Origin: Ilex aquifolium
Taxonomy: Eukaryota > Streptophyta > Magnoliopsida > Aquifoliales > Aquifoliaceae
Assembly: GCA_951799425.1 (NCBI GenBank)
Contig: OX637397.1
Span: forward strand, 15,398,064-15,462,063
DNA: 64,000 bases
Direction: 5' to 3'
A program made the position numbers and the translations under genes. The notes below the pieces were generated by a model. The model worked only from the letters and a program-made list of their open reading frames with translations, did no database searches and had not been told where the DNA came from. Shown one piece after another: positions 11,501 through 23,269 of this stretch; within the stretch, counting starts at the first letter, position 1, and each line of letters starts with the position of its first letter.

Positions 11501-14500
11501 CTAAAGAGTAGCTTTTCGCTTTTCAAGCCATGTATCTAGACAAGAAATAAAAATTTCATTGCACATACGTAAAGAACTTAAGGATTTACAGACACCACAT
11601 TTCATTATCTTATCACAATAAGTATACAACTTGCTCTTAATTGACATCTGCGTTAAAGACTCAAGGCCATACTCCAACAAGAATACCCTGACATATGGGT
11701 AAATAGGCTCATAAGGACTGCTAACATTCCATCTACCAAGCTTTTCTTCTTTCAGTCATTTTGTCCCAATTCTAGCCTATAGGCTGGGGACCCCACCAGG
11801 CCCAACCCAACCCAATTGGTCCTAAGGCCTACTTCTTCCATAGTGGTATGGTTGCAGATGAAGCAAACTGTTCATGAGTTGTGAACAACTCAGCATAGGC
11901 TCGTATTGGAGCTTGTTCAAGTTCATTCATTTATAAAATGGAACAAGCTTGAGCCCCATTTTAGAGGTTGTTTAATAAATAAGCCGAGCTTGAACAATGT
12001 CTTGTTCAGCTCATTACGTTCATGAACAAATTGAGCTTGTTTATAAAAACATAATCTATATTACATATGTTATGTATATAAATATAGTATGGATTTTACA
12101 TGTTAAGGAAAAGAAGTAAAGAGTCCCAGATCGCATACAATAGAGATGTTGTAAAACAACTATCCCACCTTAAAAAGACAGAGAAATACAAGAGACTGGG
12201 GCGCCTTTTAAAGCAAGTAAGCATCCAGGCCAATGTTTCAAGTGGGAACCAATCCCCAACGAAACTACAGCGAAAAGGAGCAGCTGGAGGTGCCTATTCA
12301 ACCAAGGCCTTTGGCTGGTCATATCTTGAATGCTGGTGCATGGGGCATTGCCTAAGTTTGGAATCTTCTTAGAGAATCGAGCCAAGCAAAGGCAATCCTT
12401 GAGCTTGGGAAAAATTTCACGAGCCAAGAGTGAAGAAATTTTAATCGACTCACTAGATCCCAAGCCAATTCCGAACTTTTTTTATAATCGGCCGAGCCGC
12501 GCTTGAACAACTAAATACTCGGCTCGTTTCATTTGCACACCTACATCAGGAGGGCAAGTGATACCACCTGATCTAAGCCCATGGTTGTTGCAGCTACCAA
12601 CCTAATTCCTTCATTTACAAAATTACAATTCACAAATTTTCTAGAACTGTGAACACAAAGAGTCCTCTCAGAAAGCCACGCCGGACAAAGAGACTTTTCA
12701 ATCGTTCACCAGTTACAACTGTAAAACTTTTTTGGTAGGTGTTGCAAACGTGAATTGGAAACAGCAGAAAAGTCCAGAAAAATAATACTTAAAATTCAGC
12801 ATCCAAATGGAAAACTAAGAAGTATATGTCAGTAAGAAAGTAAGAAAACTAAAAGAATTACTAGTGCAAAACAATTATGTGACATAGTATTTAGCCAAGA
12901 AATCTAGGAATGCAAGAACCCCATTATGAAATTAAGAACTCAACAGGGTAAAACAGAAGTTACGTACTTGATCGATCTGTTGCATGTACGTCTGAAAAAA
13001 CTACCACAACAAGACCAGCAACACAAATAGCAACACCCGCAAATTTCCTAAATCTGTATTTTGTCTTCAAGAAAAACCAGGTAAGAAATATGACAGATGG
13101 GATTGACCAACAATCTAGCAGCATAACACTTGTTATGGATGTATACTGATATGCTTTCACCACTGCACAGAAAACCACATAAAATTAGCTTCAGTGACAA
13201 TTAATTTGTTCAAATCCACTAAAGAAACTGTGTGTCTGTGTGAAAGATTATTTTTTACTTTTAGCCACCTAGTAAGCTCCTCAATGGTTTTTCCGTCGAA
13301 CCAAGTATTCCCCAAGGGCAATGGAATATTACTTCTGAAGGCAAAACTGGAAAAATTTCTATGCAAATCCATCTAATTTCATAATTGATTAATCATATTG
13401 GTTTTCCAAATTCGTACATCCTAAATTTGTAAGCAACATTTAGTCTTAACAGACCATTCAAGTTCAATTCATCAGTGTTAGTAATTTAACACTTCCTAAA
13501 ATATATGGGGTTTCTTCTTTTGGGTAATTGATTACCATTTCGAACCTCCATTCTTGTATATCTCTAACAATCCAACAGCCATATTCTCAATGCTTTTATT
13601 TAAGGCTTGTTGTAGTGTAACAGCAAGAAAATGATCCAATCACAGGCGGGTAGTATCATAACCAAAGCTTTCCAAAAAAGGAGAGGGTAAGTGCACAAAA
13701 TGCTAGAATAATTTTTAACATGGCACCTCCTCATTAGCATATATAGTACATTGCTCGTAAAATGCTTCATAAATCTGAATGCAATTTGGGCACAGTTACT
13801 TATGATTAAAATTACAAGATTCATAAGCTCCTCAAATTTATATTCTGGATCTCACATCTTCCACTCTAAAGATCTAATGCAAAAGCAATTCCTTAAAGGG
13901 ATGGAGAGAGAGAGAGGTTGAAGTCTGTCCTTTCCTTTATGTCTTCCACTTTGTAAGGGCTTCTGATGCAGACCAGCAAAAATTATCACGAGCGGCAAGC
14001 TATTTTTATTAATATCTAATAGGGTTGTTCGGAAACACGCTCTTCAAAACATCAGTTGGACACCATATCGTTTCATCCATGGACCACACATAATTGGAGA
14101 GTCAAAAGAAGTTTGAGGTGACGAACTCATAACGTAAGCCATTCACCATATTATTTCAAATTTTACTCATGCTGTCATTACCAAATCATAGCCAAACAGA
14201 GTAAATTTACGTCGCAAGAGGGTTGGGAGAATTCAGGTGTACATAGGCTATACTGGTCAAAGTCTGAGTTTCTGAAAAAACTTAAGGCCAAGTAAATTGG
14301 AGCGAGGATGACCTAAAAGTCCATAAATAGCTAGTGTCTAGTGATGCTCTTAATTTCAATTGATATCCAGTTTAAATAATCTTAAATAACCATCTACTCC
14401 AAAAGCTTAAAGTGCCTTAAATAAACATCTACTCCAAAAGCTTAAACTAGAGAGAGTGTAACTTAAGTATTTATACTTCAACACCCCCCCACATCAACAC

Positions 14501-17500
14501 CCCCCACGTGCAAGCTAGATTTAGGGTCTAACACGTGGAAATCTGATACCATATTAAACAAGCATCTACTCCAAAAGCTTAAGTTGTTTGAGAAGGTGTA
14601 ACTTAAGTATTTATACTTCAGCAAATTAAATTTTCTAGCAACAATGCTTCTTGAAAAATATTGGATGCATTTCCAATGCAATAAGTGATGCATAAGGGCT
14701 TACATTTGTACTGCCTAGCTTCTGCATTCAGGCCCCACACCAGCCCTTGTTATTTTCTACTCTTCTCTTCTCTGTTTACATGCGGTCTACCCTTCTCAAA
14801 GCCTATTTTACAGCCTCAACAAGCTTACTTAAATATTCTGCCTATCATTTGAAATTTCATATAACCGGCCTTTGTTATTTTGATACGAATATAACCAGCC
14901 CTTGTCATTGTTCACAGGCACTATTCACAGATTGAAAATGGCTGGTTACCTCACATTTCCCCACTTAACCTATTTCCTTAATTTATTTTGATGATTGACG
15001 TATACTTCTTGGGCTGAAAGGTAAGTTCTATAAGAGAGTCATTAGACCAACAATATTTTATGATAGAGGACATTCGGCAATAAATAAATAAGAATGTTGA
15101 GATGGATGTGATGAGGCTTTGTTGAGTCGAGATTTGACAACTATGTTAGCATGGGGTAATTGAGGTTTGAACATGGCCATTTGGTGAACCAAAACTGTTC
15201 CCTTTCCTATCCTTTAGAAATCCTAATTACCTAAAAAAAGGAAAGAAATATAAGTTGTCATAATACCACATTTTACAACCGTCCTTTATTAGTTACAATA
15301 GTGGCTTTTGTAGGTGGTGTTCTTTGCACTTGTCTGCATTAGAAATTCCAAGGGCAATATGTAACATACTAAAAGTAGCAGTAATCAAAATATCAAAATT
15401 TTGTTTTGATGCATAGTTTTGGTCAACTTTGAAATGGAAATGAAATGCAAACATAGAAAAAAATTGGAAATTTGTGTCCAAAACATTAATTGAAACATCA
15501 CGAAACACCTTCACACATTCCAAAACTCCTCGGAACACCTCAAAGCACAAGAGTCTTGATATCCATTCACTGATTCGTTTCGGTTTCTATGGAAATCGAA
15601 CATTACGATCATTTCGGTGGAAACAAAATGAAAGTTCCATCCCTAGAAATAACTACTTTGAGATATATAGGGAATTACAGCAAAACAAAAAAACAAAGTT
15701 GAATAAAATGACGCATTCAGCAGAGTTATTTGACTTTAGCCGGAGCACTAAGCAGAATATGTTATCACTTTTGAATTCTAAGAGATGAAGTAAGTTCAAT
15801 GTAAAACACCATTGGCATGGAAGATTTACCAAGAAAATTGGCCTCTACATCTACTAACCCAAGAAGTACATAGTAATACCATTTTGCCTGCATAAATTCC
15901 AAAAAAAAAAAATGTATAAGCATGCATTATACAACAAAAAGAATTTGCTTCTTATCGCCAAAAAAAAAAAAATGCAAACGAAATCAATCACTTAGCATCA
16001 ACTGACGATGGAAAAAGAGCACCAACATAGGATACATCAATGCTAAGAACAATGACAACCACTCATTGATCACAAAACCCTCTTAGCCTCTGGACCAAGT
16101 AAGTGGTAGCCCCAGCATTCAGATCTGATCACGACACAACTTTCCCCATATCTTAGCAGGTTATGATAATAACAACACTCTAGAAGTGTATAATAATGTA
16201 AGCCTCCCAATCACTACCTTCTTACATCTATAGCACTCTGATGTTCCTTAGACAACCAACAATACCAGCCATCAGTCCAACTTTTTTCTGATAATTACCA
16301 ACACATCAATTCACTCAAACCTCAAGGGCCATTGAAAGTTGCATAGCATCTACTCCCATGAATTGAAGAAAATTCAACTATAGATGCAAACCCATGAGTC
16401 AAGTATCAAAAATCGGCCCTAACCTACGTGTCTATTATTACTTTACAAGGTCCATTCAACAATCTGATAATACACTGTTGTCCTATTGTTCAATAGGAAG
16501 TTCTATTTCAATATAAAGGTTTCTACATTCAAAATGTTTCTCCGCTGGTACATCATTTAAGGCATTCATATTCTTAACTTTTGTTTCAAACTATATAATT
16601 TAAATCATATCCTTAAAGAGAGTAATTTAATAGCTCATTCCTTTGAATCACACCGATAACGATTTCACACTTAAGGTTATGTTGGGTGCCAGATGTACCT
16701 GAAGTTTACTGACTCTTATTCCGAAATGTAACCCCCTTGCTTTCTCTCAGTAAATTCATTGTTTAACACACGCAGAAGCAAGTGCAAGCATGCACACATG
16801 CAGAGATCCCATAATTGATTAATAAAACCAGGAGAGAGACAGGAAACTTAAAATTATTGTGGACAGTCAGTCATATGTCGTAACACTCACATTGAGCCAA
16901 AAACCAAAAATCTTGTAATTTATGTTCCTATCCTCCAGTGGGTTCAAAAGTATGAATCTAACCTCAAGTTCTGCTTAAAACAGCATTGCAAGACTATAAG
17001 AGTCACAGACTGGCTGAATATAATTCGATTCAGTAATCACTTGAACTTCCACTGACTGTTGCCTGTTCTTATTTAACAAGTGGAGCTCATACAGATGGAG
17101 AGGGTTAAAAAAATGTAACTTGGTAGACTTCCTTGTCAGGGCTTTGTATGTTTGCATTATCGGATGCTAGACAACTTCAAAATCTACTCTTGTTACGACC
17201 AAAAGTTCTTCACTACGACACTACTAGTTCACTAATTTATCAGTTAGCAGCAGATAAAAACAGTCATTGCAATCAGAAAACACAACCAATTAATTGTGAA
17301 ATGAGAACAATCAAGGCTAGAGTACACAGAGCTAACCTTTAGCGCTTGTCGTCGATATATCATAATACCTCCATAGATTAACGCCAAGAGCACATAATTT
17401 AGCATAGATTGTGAAGTTGGAGCATTAATTCCTAAGATACACAAACGAATACATAACACATCATTTACAATAGATAATTGAGATGTAAGAAGGTAGAAGG

Positions 17501-18038
17501 GAACTTTGCATATCATACAACAAAAAGTAATGCACGTAATTTCTTCTACCAATTAACAGCAAACATGAGAATATGCCAAATACTGACAATCTGAAATAAT
17601 GAAAAGTAGCAAATGAATATCAAAATATAGATAGGGAGTAACCACTTTGTACTCAAATGAAACTGTATAATCAGCAGTATAGAGAGAGTAACCTATTTGT
17701 ACTCGAATGAAACTGTATAAATTTTTTTCTCTTTTTTTTATAAGAAACAAAACTTTCATTTCATTGAAAGATACAAAATACAAATGAAACTGTATAATCA
17801 GCAAGGATAATTAGATTTCACAAACCAAATGCAAATACCCTGTTGTATAACTCTATCAAATTGAAGGTCAAAAACAGCACAGTTTTCAAAAGAGAGCAAC
17901 CGGACCACAGAGAAACATACCTCTCCTGGCGAGCTCAGATGATGAAAAGCCAGTAGAAGTGATCAGAAGAGAGAGAAACTGCCCCAACCCAAGACCCACC
18001 AACGTCTTCTTCTTCCAAATTTCATTGAAATTCACCAT
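5521..18038 (-). CDS. SLC35F-like (DUF914) multi-pass transporter, 10 exons
   Basis: A host gene for a solute-carrier family 35 F-type membrane protein (DUF914, drug/metabolite transporter superfamily). Exons read by eye with GT/AG borders and matching phases: 17921-18038 (ATG at 18038), 17337-17431, 15830-15887, 12968-13162, 10146-10222, 9097-9179, 8793-8844, 6682-6750, 5725-5811 and 5604 to about 5543 or 5521. The product starts MVNFNEIWKKKTLVGLGLGQ and is highly hydrophobic with about ten membrane segments. Hallmark blocks include ANFLVVKAYQYTSITSVMLL across the exon 3/4 join, and GDMLVIAGSMLYAISNVSEE across exons 5/6. Reading exon 10 to the in-frame TAG at 5521 gives 305 aa. A consensus donor (gtatgt at 5542) offers an alternative ending 298 codons in, which would need another exon. 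The family usually has a longer acidic C-tail, so the 3' end is uncertain. The substrate is not known from sequence. The frame is intact throughout. Confidence 0.9.
7028..7321. repeat. LINE/SINE-tail-like insert and C18 tract in intron
   Basis: Located in an intron of the SLC35F gene. It begins ttttttttgataggaaac, the antisense form of the A-rich tails commonly left by plant LINEs. It runs through AT-rich sequence into an uninterrupted run of 18 C at 7304-7321. No ORF. A second similar tail lies at 17,728-17,785. Confidence 0.35.
11846..12544. mobile_element. Probable non-autonomous repeat with gctcgttcaa-type motifs
   Basis: A repeat inside the large intron between exons 4 and 5 of the SLC35F gene. 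Both sides are rich in variants of agcttgttcaa and ggctcgg, a composition seen in a widespread class of short plant DNA elements whose ends read gtgcaaatgaaacgagccg. The right end (reverse complement near 12,544) and left end (near 11,850) are only loosely inverted, and no target duplication is clear. The 90-codon open frame inside is not supported as a gene. Confidence 0.4.
14416..14623 (-). mobile_element. TRIM-like miniature LTR element in SLC35F intron
   Basis: Read on the minus strand: a 72-bp terminal repeat (14623-14552) starting TGCTGAAGTATAAATAC, then TGGTATCAGA at 14551-14542 (the usual tRNA-iMet primer site of plant copia/TRIM elements). About 68 bp follow, ending in the purine-rich cacgtggggggtgttgatgt, and then a second terminal repeat from 14483 starting TGTTGAAGTATAAATAC. 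Both repeats contain gcttttggagtagatg. A third partial copy of that segment lies at 14391-14410. No coding capacity. It could be a true TRIM or a copia copy with a near-complete internal deletion. Confidence 0.65.
17728..17785. repeat. LINE-tail-like fragment in intron 1
   Basis: Short T-rich stretch followed by ataagaaacaaaactttcat, resembling the antisense 3' tail at 7,028. It lies in the first intron of the SLC35F gene. An imperfect local duplication (actcaaatgaaactgtataa / actcgaatgaaactgtataa) lies just to the left at 17,651-17,720. Confidence 0.3.
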
Positions 18039-18500
18039 ATTTACTCTCCTTTTCTTCCAAATTTTACAAAAAATGACAGTTACCCAATACCAAGAATCTC
18101 AAGAACTACTCAGAAATCCACTAAACACACCTATTTCACTCTCATACCCAATCTTTCAAGAGCGTAAAAAGAGTTTCGGAGTTAGTGAAGAAGAACGTCT
18201 CTTTCTTTACCAACCAAAATATGAAATATCCACCAAGAATTGTTCTCGATAGGGGCAAGAAAATGAAAAGATATATCTGAAGAAACTTAATTACAGAGTC
18301 TATAACAGAATGATTATAATGTGTTGATGATAGTCAGATAATGACAATGAAAGAGGCGTAGAATCTGAGCCACCGACTGTGAAGAGTTCCCAAGTTCTTA
18401 GATGACTCTGGGACTCCACACTCAAGCCGTTGAATTTGGAGAGGGAGAGAGAGAGAGAGGAGAATAAGACGAAGTGTTCTTGTTGGTATGCTTTCAAATT
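18039..18500 (-). promoter_or_regulatory. 5' leader / promoter side of SLC35F gene
   Basis: Directly upstream (minus strand) of the ATG at 18038. It contains a pyrimidine-rich CT tract (read as gagagggagagagagaga on plus, about 18,438-18,460), a common feature of plant 5' leaders and core promoters. No clear TATA box was identified and the transcription start is not fixed. Confidence 0.4.
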
Positions 18501-19053
18501 TATTGGGTTTTCAAGTGACAACAACAATGATTACGCTCATATTTATTCATTACTTAATCACATAGACACTTTCATATTTATTCATTATATATATAGACTG
18601 CTTGAAATTTGTGTGCACATAATACTTATACTATTACTGTCAATATCTTATATCTAGACCCTCTAAAATTTATAGATATAAAATATTTAAATCCCTCAAA
18701 TTTAAAATATTATATTTAGATTAAAAATATTTCAATTAAAAAATATCTAAATGTTAAATGTTTATAAATCTCAGAGAATCTGAGTGTAATTTACTAACAG
18801 ATATAACCAACCACAAGGGGTAAGGGTTTAAGTGTTATATGTGTATAAATTTTAGGGAGTTTTGTGTAATATTTTAAATATCAGGGAATCTAAGTGCTTA
18901 AGTGACAAATTTTAAGAGATTTGGATGTAATTCTCCCTAAATTTTTTTTTTGTTGAACGTTCCGAGACATAAACTATCCACGTTGAGATTAAGATATTCA
19001 TAAAAGATAAATTTCTCATGACCTGATTTTAAGATAAATTCTTTTTTAGAATA
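18500..19053. other. AT-rich intergenic
   Basis: No gene seen. Contains several repeats of ttaaatatttag-like sequence and a T9 run, then the gaaag target copy at 19054-19058 that flanks the Tat retrotransposon. Confidence 0.5.
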
Positions 19054-19058
19054 GAAAG
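19054..19058. repeat. Target-site duplication (left), gaaag
   Basis: Five bases directly outside the left LTR. An identical gaaag lies directly outside the right LTR at 33589-33593. The pair fixes the element borders and shows that it moved as a unit. Confidence 0.9.
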
Positions 19059-19756
19059 TGATGATGCCTCGGAAACAATCACCCAGGCCCAAGCCAATCT
19101 GGCGCTTTTGGGCTTTATGGAATGGATTTTGGGAAAATTGAAGTTAGGCAATGATAGACAACTGATATAAGTGGTTCACCCTAGCCGGAGGACTTGGGTT
19201 ACGTCCACTGTAATGGAGGCTCTTGCTCCTTGATTGTGTATATTGATTTCAACTGATTACAAGGAAATTATAGGCGCAGGGCCGTGAACAACGCTCTCTG
19301 TTATGACTATTCTAGGGCTCTTGGCAAAGAACCAAGTAGGAAACGAGGAAGAAGGCCTGGGAATTCGATCCCCCTTCCCTGCTTTTACTGTTCTATTTAT
19401 ATGGTGTCTATTCCTAGGGTTTGCTACCCCTGTTCTTCCTTTTCTTGATCTTGTGGGGACCGTTGGTCCTTTCTCTGTGAGCCACTCTGACCGCCGGCGA
19501 CACTGTGCCCACGACCGCCTGGGTTCGTTTGGCACCATCTCTCTGTTTTTGCAAGGAGTAACTCTGAGAAATCAGAGCCGGTTTTCCTTGTCCTTGGAGC
19601 GCGTGGTGCAACAGGCTTTAGCTTGGGTCGTGGGCTAAGAATCGAACTTGGGCCGATTGGGACCATTCTCTTTTGGGCTTCGGAGTCCTTATTCAGTCTG
19701 GAGGTCTTTGGGCTCGGTCGTAATGGCAGCCCAGGCCCAAAAACCTATCCTCATCA
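19059..19756 (-). repeat. 3' LTR of Tat element
   Basis: On the minus strand it starts TGATGAGGATAGG and ends GGCATCATCA (TG...CA). It is 698 bp, aligned without gaps to the right copy with 13 differences. It carries the LTR TATA box in minus orientation (tatttata on plus near 19,395-19,402). Confidence 0.95.
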
Positions 19757-19776
19757 GTTGCCCCCCATCCCCTGGT
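19757..19776 (-). other. Polypurine tract of Tat element
   Basis: On the minus strand the bases before the 3' LTR read aggggatggggggcaac, a G-rich run in the position of a polypurine tract that primes plus-strand DNA synthesis. Confidence 0.55.
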
Positions 19777-20012
19777 CATGAGGATGACGTCTTCTCTGAC
19801 CTGGGGATAAGAAATGCCTTTTCTGAGGCCTTCACGGTCTCCATACGTGGCGGAATGTGTGGTCAGGCGGCTCTGCGCTGTTGAGGGCTGCTTGGGTATT
19901 TTGCCGGTTGTGATGGGATGGTTTTTACACGTGTCATCATGGGGTGATCCCAATCGGTACGGTCCTGGAGACGCGTCATGCCGTCTCATTTCTCAGGACA
20001 TTAAATGCCTTG

Positions 20013-20020
20013 TATAAAAG
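20013..20020 (+). promoter_or_regulatory. TATA box of antisense unit A
   Basis: TATAAAAG on the plus strand, inside the Tat element 257 bp after the LTR border. It lies upstream of antisense unit A. A consensus donor ctag|gtacgt at 20180 suggests a 5' leader intron before the ATG. Confidence 0.6.
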
Positions 20021-20446
20021 CGGGGGAACCCCCTTGCCTGAGTTGCTTTTTGAGTCTTTTGAATCTCCTGGTGTTACCCTCTCCTCCCTTGGCTCTTGGG
20101 GTGCTTTGTTTCAGACTCTCAGGCGACTTTTAGGGTTTCTGCGTCCCCGGTCATTTTCTGCATCTAGCGCCTTAACTAGGTACGTCTTTTTTCTTCTCTT
20201 CATTCTTGCTCGATCTGGATCCCTTCGACCCTCTCTGGTGGGGTTTTGGGTTTCGCTTCTTGATATGGAGGTTTAGTTACTTTAGGAATCATTCCGACGA
20301 CCTCTCCCCTCTCACGCGCTTCGTGGACCATCCCACTTCGCTTAGGGTGTCCTTCCTTCGTAGTTGGTGTCTGAGACCTCCATTTTTTGACGGACTGTGC
20401 TTTACATTTGCCTTCCCTCCACTCCGGCTTACGGCCTGGACCTTTG

Positions 20447-22657
20447 ATGGGGAAGTGGGTCGTTTCTTCTTCTGAATCGGATTCCGAGGATCAAGTAGGC
20501 GAAGAAGTCGAGGCAAGTACCTCAGGCTCCCAGAGCGGTAGTTCCGTTGATAGGGGCGTGTCTGGGTCCGCTCTTGGAGCTTCTGCCTCTGGGTCCGCCC
20601 TTATAGAAGAAGCTCATCCTCTTTCGTCCCTTCCACCTGCTTCTTTTGTTGCGACAAAGGCTAAGAGATCCAAATCGGCTCTTCCCCCAACTCCTAGGAA
20701 AAGAGTTCGTCGAGATCAAGCCGACCTTGCTTGCTGTGCGGCCACGACTCCCAGTTGTCTCAGTGACGAGGACTTAGATGAACTGAGGCGGGAGTATCGT
20801 TTTCCTGGCTCCGTTCTCTTACACTCTCCGGAGTCACACGAGAGGTGTAATTCTTCTATCCCTGGCCTGGTCTGTTTTTACGAGTCCGCTTTCCGTGCTG
20901 GCTTGCGGTTCCCCGTTCATTCTTTCATTCGGGTCATTCTTGCTTTTTACAACATATATCCTGCCCGGCTCTCTCCAAACGGCTGGGGTCTTTTGATCGG
21001 ATTCCTCGTCCACTGGTTGAAGAGCGGAAACGACTCTCAGCCCTCCATTAATGAATTTGCCTCTCTTTTTCAACTTAAGTCCTCCCCTTCCGCGGGTTTC
21101 CTTTATTTTTCGAAAAGGGTCAAAACGAGGAATTTGATCGCCGGGCTTCCTTCTTCCAACAAAGGGTGGAAACCCAAGTTTTTCTTTGTTAGAGGTGATT
21201 CTTGGGAGCTTTCCGGGAAACCAGGGGACGTCCCTCTCATTTGCCAGGTTTTGGGGAGCTCTAAGGAACATAAGTAAGGCCCTTCAATTCGACTGCATCT
21301 TTTTCTTTCGTTGTTCTTCCTTTACTGACTTAACTTCTGATTTGTAGATTACCACCCTGTCCTAGGAGTCGAGGAAACGACTAGAGTTGCTAGGGCCGAG
21401 GCCTTGGGGTTGCAATCATTCTACGACCTGGTGACCGACGAGAACCTAGCCCTCTACGAGCTCGGGCCTTCCGTCGAACAAGCTCCTGCCTCGGAGTCGA
21501 CCTCTATTCCTGACCCTATGAACCAGGACTTGATAATGGCGATGTTCTCGGATACCGATAGGTCGAGGAAGAAGAGGAAACTGGTGAAGGGCCCACAGCG
21601 ATTGCCCCAAGATGCATCGGTGTCCGAGATCCTACCTGTTCCTCTTACGCAGGAGAGGGTAGACCCTCCTCCCTCAGGGGATGTGGCTCCCCCCCCCCGC
21701 TCTCCGTTGAGGGGCCTCTGGGTGAATCTTTAACTGGTGGAGCTTCGAAGCAAGAAGCCCCGGCAGCTCCTCCTCGTTCTACCCATCAGGGAGGCAGGAA
21801 GGTGGGTGCTGCTCCCTCTTCATCTAAGGAGCAAGGGGACGGCTTCCTTCGTGACCCTGAGGTCGCTGTTTCCGCCTTGTCTGAGCTGATCTCCACATCT
21901 GATCCTAGGGAGGCCATGCGAGTCCCCTTTGATAGGAAGGTGAACCGTGCTATCCGGGGCATGGTGGAGGTACTTTCTTAGCCTTAGTTTCCTCGATCTC
22001 TGATATTCCTTTTTCCCGAGGTGTTCACGGGTCTTTCTCTTACGTCTGACCCTATTTTCCTCTCAGTCACTTGCTTGTGTGAAGATGCTAGGCTTTCACT
22101 ACAATGAGGAGCTTTTGAGGGCAAAGGAGTCCATTGCCGGCCTGTTAGTGAGCAAGGAGGCTGCCGAGGAGAAGGTGAAGATTCTGTCCTCGGAGTCCAC
22201 TGAACTGAAGAGGATCAACGATGAGATGGATGCCCGCCTTCAGGACTTTGCCAAGCTCATGGATTCAAAAGATAACAAGCTCAAGACCACGGAGGCCGAC
22301 CTGGTAGCCAAGGATTCAGAGCTCAGGGCCAGAGATTCCGAGCTGTCATCTTTTCGGTCTCGTGTTTCGGAGCTCGAAAGAGAATGCGCCTCTGGTTTTG
22401 TGAAGGGTTTCCTAAATCTTAAGGATCAACTCGAGGAGGCTTACCCTGACCTTGACTTGGATACTTTTGTGCCAACGCTGGGTTTCAAGAAGGCGTCGGT
22501 GGTGGCTGAGGAGGCCGAGACCCCTAACCTCAACGAGGGTGTGGCTCCTGATGCCGAGAAGGCGCCTGGTTCCGTTGTGGCAGCAGCGGCGGAGGGGCCA
22601 TGTATGCTGGCAGGGGCTTCTGGTGAGGGAGCAGGCGATGAAGAGATCGCTTCTTGA
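20447..22657 (+). pseudogene. Antisense unit A: putative gypsy-type transposon protein with coiled coil
   Basis: First of three related plus-strand genes lying antisense to gag-pol. Likely exons are 20447-21273, 21348-21969 and 22067-22657. Exon 1 starts MGKWVVSSSESDSEDQ (acidic, Ser-rich). It then has the domain known as putative gypsy type transposon (Pfam Transposase_28 type) with blocks GLVCFYESAFRAGLRFPVHS, LSPNGWGLLIGFLVHW and FFFVRGDSWELSG. Exon 3 is a heptad-rich coiled coil (about residues ELKRINDEMDARLQDF onward) ending with GFLNLKDQLEEAYPDLDLDT and an Ala/Glu-rich tail. Two frame faults are visible. The exon 1 donor phase does not match exon 2, and a C10 run at 21689-21698 shifts the frame by one. 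Function is unknown; a nuclease or transposase activity is not shown by the sequence. Confidence 0.75.
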
Positions 22658-22719
22658 GGTTGATGTGGGGTCTTCCTGCTATTTCCAACTTCCTTGTGAT
22701 TCTTCAAGTTGTTTCTTTG

Positions 22720-23145
22720 TGTAATGCTTGATTGTAACTTCTTTAAATACTGAAATGAGAACTCGTGGCTTTTCCCTTTTTATGATTTGTCGCGTGATGT
22801 CTTGCTATAGACTTCTTTGATTTGTGGTTGCATCGCTCCTTTCTTAGGCGCTGATTCCCGCTTTTTCACTGGTAGCCGAGCTTATTTGATTTAGGCTGAC
22901 CTTCATGCTCCCCCCTTGGGTCGCTTGAGCTTCCTAGGGCTATTTTGGTCATTTCCAGTTTCTTTACTTGTAGTGGAGTTCCGACGGTTTCGTTCGTTCG
23001 AGAACGTGCGCCGTCAGAGGGTTTAGTGATCCCTCGATCGTGGTGCCCAGGAGACCCCCACGACGCCACGTGTCCCCTTCATTAATGGTGAGGGACGTGC
23101 ATTAACTGCTTCCGGCGACAGTGACAAGGCCTGTCCTGTAGCGCC
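22720..23145. other. Spacer between antisense units A and B
   Basis: No gene. Contains a likely poly(A) region of unit A (taaatactgaaatgag near 22,743) and the GC-rich promoter side of unit B. Confidence 0.5.
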
Positions 23146-23153
23146 TATAAATA
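23146..23153 (+). promoter_or_regulatory. TATA box of antisense unit B
   Basis: TATAAATA 117 bp upstream of the ATG at 23270, following a GC-rich stretch. It lies after the end of unit A and suggests that B has its own promoter. Confidence 0.6.
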
Positions 23154-23269
23154 GACCTCCGGGGAATGATTGCTCTTTACCGAGCGTAGAAGAAATCCTC
23201 TATTTTCTGTTGCGACATACGTTTCTTTACCTATTGCTCCTAAGAAAAACCTCTTCCATTCTTGTATTC

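Noticed and set aside
12100..12372. 90-codon plus-strand frame in the SLC35F intron
   Set aside because: Lies inside a probable short repeat element, has no recognisable domain and runs opposite to the host gene.
19257..19989. Open frames inside the LTR and its border
   Set aside because: Repeated in both LTRs, low conservation in frame, no domain.
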